From CAYNRE01 sp964399535 (GTDB lineage: Bacteria > Planctomycetota > Planctomycetia > Pirellulales > CAYNRE01): DNA of 64,000 nt. Every line of letters begins with the position of its first letter. Positions within the stretch are counted from its first letter, which is position 1. Both the position numbers and the translations under genes were made by a program. The stretch lies in assembly GCA_964399535.1 (NCBI GenBank), contig CAYNRE010000072.1, positions 1 through 64,000 of the forward strand, read 5' to 3'. The notes beneath the pieces were generated by a model that was given only the letters and a program-made list of their open reading frames with translations, made no database searches and was not told the origin of the DNA. Below are positions 62,658 to 64,000 of this stretch, piece after piece.

Positions 62658-63292
62658 GCCAGCGGGTCTCCTTCGAGCGGGTCGCTGACCAACCGCGCCC
62701 GCAGCCGCCGCATGGCTCGCAGATAGCGCATGCCGGCGGCCGGCTCGCTTAGGCTCAGGGCCAGAGCCACCTCGCGATTGGTCAGGTGTTCCACGTGGCG
62801 CATTACCAACACCTCGCGGTCCATTTCCTCGAGCTGATCCAGCACCGCCAGGAAACGCCGACCCAACTCGGCCTGGAGCGAGGCAGCGGCCGGCGTAAGC
62901 TGGTGGTCGGACAACTGACCGGCCAGGTCGCGGCTGGAATCCTCTCCGCCGCGAACCACCAGTGGCTGTTCGCGATTGGTGCTGCGCCGGGCCGCCACCC
63001 GGTGCCGCCGATGCGCGTCGATTACCCGCTGCTGGGCCAGTTGCCGCAGCCAGAGGTGAAAGGGAATGGCCGGATCCTTGAGATACTCCGAGAGCCGGCG
63101 ATGGGCTTCGATCAACACTTCTTGCACGATGTCGCTGGCGTCGAGCCGCTGGCGAATGGCCTGGTCCATGCGCAACTGGATCATTCGCCGGAGCGACTCG
63201 CGGTGGCGCTCGAGCAGGCGATTGACCGCGCCGTCATCGCCTTGCCGGGCATGACTGAGAAGCTCGCCGGTTTGAGTAGGCTCGGGCCACAT
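62654..63292 (-). CDS. ECF-type RNA polymerase sigma factor
   Basis: 212 residues from ATG 63292. Region 2 is seen in 'RLDASDIVQEVLIEAHRRLSEY' and 'PFHLWLRQLAQQRVIDAHRRH', region 4 in 'LEEMDREVLVMRHVEHLTNREVALALSLSEPAAGMRYLRAMRRL' (in parts) with its helix-turn-helix. A longer linker between the regions is typical of planctomycete ECF groups tied to kinases. It is coupled to the kinase gene by a GTGA overlap. Its promoter is probably upstream at 63293-63571. Confidence 0.93.
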   Translation of the reverse strand: MWPEPTQTGELLSHARQGDDGAVNRLLERHRESLRRMIQLRMDQAIRQRLDASDIVQEVLIEAHRRLSEYLKDPAIPFHLWLRQLAQQRVIDAHRRHRVAARRSTNREQPLVVRGGEDSSRDLAGQLSDHQLTPAAASLQAELGRRFLAVLDQLEEMDREVLVMRHVEHLTNREVALALSLSEPAAGMRYLRAMRRLRARLVSDPLEGDPLA

Positions 63293-63571
63293 GGTCCGCT
63301 GGTCGCTCGGTCGTCGTTTGGCAAAGGGGGCCGCGCTTCCCGCCGCGGCAGCACGGCCTTTGCTGTAAGGGGGGCTGCCGCCGGTTTCGACCTCGGGCGG
63401 GCCCCCCGCCTACCATTCTAACAGGGGGAGCACCTCTCAGGGCTGGTGTCGCGGCAGGCGAGCCTGCTTGACGGCCCCGCAGGGGCCAATCAGACTCGTC
63501 CTCGCGGCCCTGAGAGCGCGCCGGCAACCGGGCCGCCGCGCGCAGGGCTTCGTCGGGCAAGGGGACTGGTG

Positions 63572-64000
63572 ATGCATTGGTTGGCCGTTGTGGTGGTCGG
63601 CTCGCTCTACGGGTTGGCAGATGCTGCGCTCGCCCGGGCTGCCCGGCCCGAGGTTTCCCCCAATGTGGCATTAACGGTCGACGAAACAGCCCGCGACTAC
63701 GAACTGTTGGGCGAGTACGTGGGCTGGGTCTCGGGCGGTTTCCGACGTGAGCCCGCCGGCATTCAGCTTTACACGATCAGTCCGAGCGAGTTTCGCGGCG
63801 TGCAGTACCGAGGCGGGCTGCCCGGCCAGGGCTGGGACCGCGAAACCAAACGGGCCCTCGGCGGTACCTGGCGGGGCGGCGTGGCCCGGCTCGAAGGGGA
63901 CGGGCGCCGGTTAGTCGCCTCGGGCGGGAAGCTTTGGGTTTACGACGAGCGGGGTGTGCTCCGCGGCTTGCTGCGCCGGGTATCGCGCCGCAGTTCCACC
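63572..64000 (+). CDS. Secreted DUF1080/3-keto-disaccharide hydrolase-like protein, 3' end outside window
   Basis: The frame is open from ATG 63572 (AAGGGGAC just upstream; GTG 63569 is adjacent) to the window edge: 143 residues seen. A signal peptide (MHWLAVVVVGSLYGLADAALA) leads to 'YELLGEYVGWVSGG', then 'GIQLYTISPSEFRGVQYRGGLPGQGWDRETK' (in parts), a planctomycete N-terminal block that precedes DUF1080 domains. The hydrolase domain itself would lie beyond the edge. It is divergent from the sigma factor gene. Confidence 0.7.
   Translation, partial: MHWLAVVVVGSLYGLADAALARAARPEVSPNVALTVDETARDYELLGEYVGWVSGGFRREPAGIQLYTISPSEFRGVQYRGGLPGQGWDRETKRALGGTWRGGVARLEGDGRRLVASGGKLWVYDERGVLRGLLRRVSRRSST

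Overview
The window looks like a chromosomal segment of a high-G+C planctomycete, probably of the Pirellulales type. Supporting signs are a DUF1501 protein with a twin-arginine leader, a secreted ceramidase-like protein, an ECF sigma factor coupled to a Ser/Thr kinase, two further membrane-linked kinase or zinc-ribbon genes, an MfnB homologue of the methanopterin/methanofuran C1 pathway, a DUF1573 protein, a tetrahaem cytochrome and the start of a DUF1080-like protein. No rRNA, tRNA, CRISPR array, insertion sequence or phage gene was recognised. Everything here was read by eye; no database search was run.

Layout. 1-4135: a PilZ-like fragment, a DUF1573 protein, a lipoprotein with a 5'-nucleotidase-like part and four haem sites, and a PaaI-type thioesterase. 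4136-9369: a segment of visibly lower G+C with a dual-specificity phosphatase, a methyltransferase and two large proteins I cannot assign. 9370-18091: yebC, DUF1501, a 687-residue internally duplicated protein, several unassigned proteins and mfnB coupled to a small membrane protein. 18555-28114: an ion antiporter, RNase D, TspO, an OprB-type porin, a glycosyltransferase with a dTDP-glucose dehydratase, and a small methyltransferase. 28624-36788: a kinase with an N-terminal membrane part, leuC-leuD, a TPR-like protein and a MacA/MacB-type export operon.

36980-39270 is a second lower-G+C segment: six small minus-strand genes, several overlapping by four bases, read as one operon. 39521-48453 (minus strand) holds an S9 peptidase, a ceramidase-like protein, two small secreted proteins rich in paired cysteines, and two tandem proteins with a zinc ribbon, one membrane helix and a secretin/STN-like end. 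48701-50496 couples glutamate dehydrogenase to a cyclic-nucleotide-binding protein. 50632-51824 is a cysteine-rich outer-membrane protein gene split by an exact 17-bp tandem duplication. 52289-57436 holds a threonine-aldolase-type enzyme and hisD, hisC and hisB. 57587-63292 (minus strand) runs sigma factor, kinase, shikimate kinase, prepilin peptidase and amine oxidase. The window ends in a truncated DUF1080-like gene.

The most novel material is the pair of unassigned proteins at 5852-8838, the six-gene small-protein operon, and the broken cysteine-rich outer-membrane gene.
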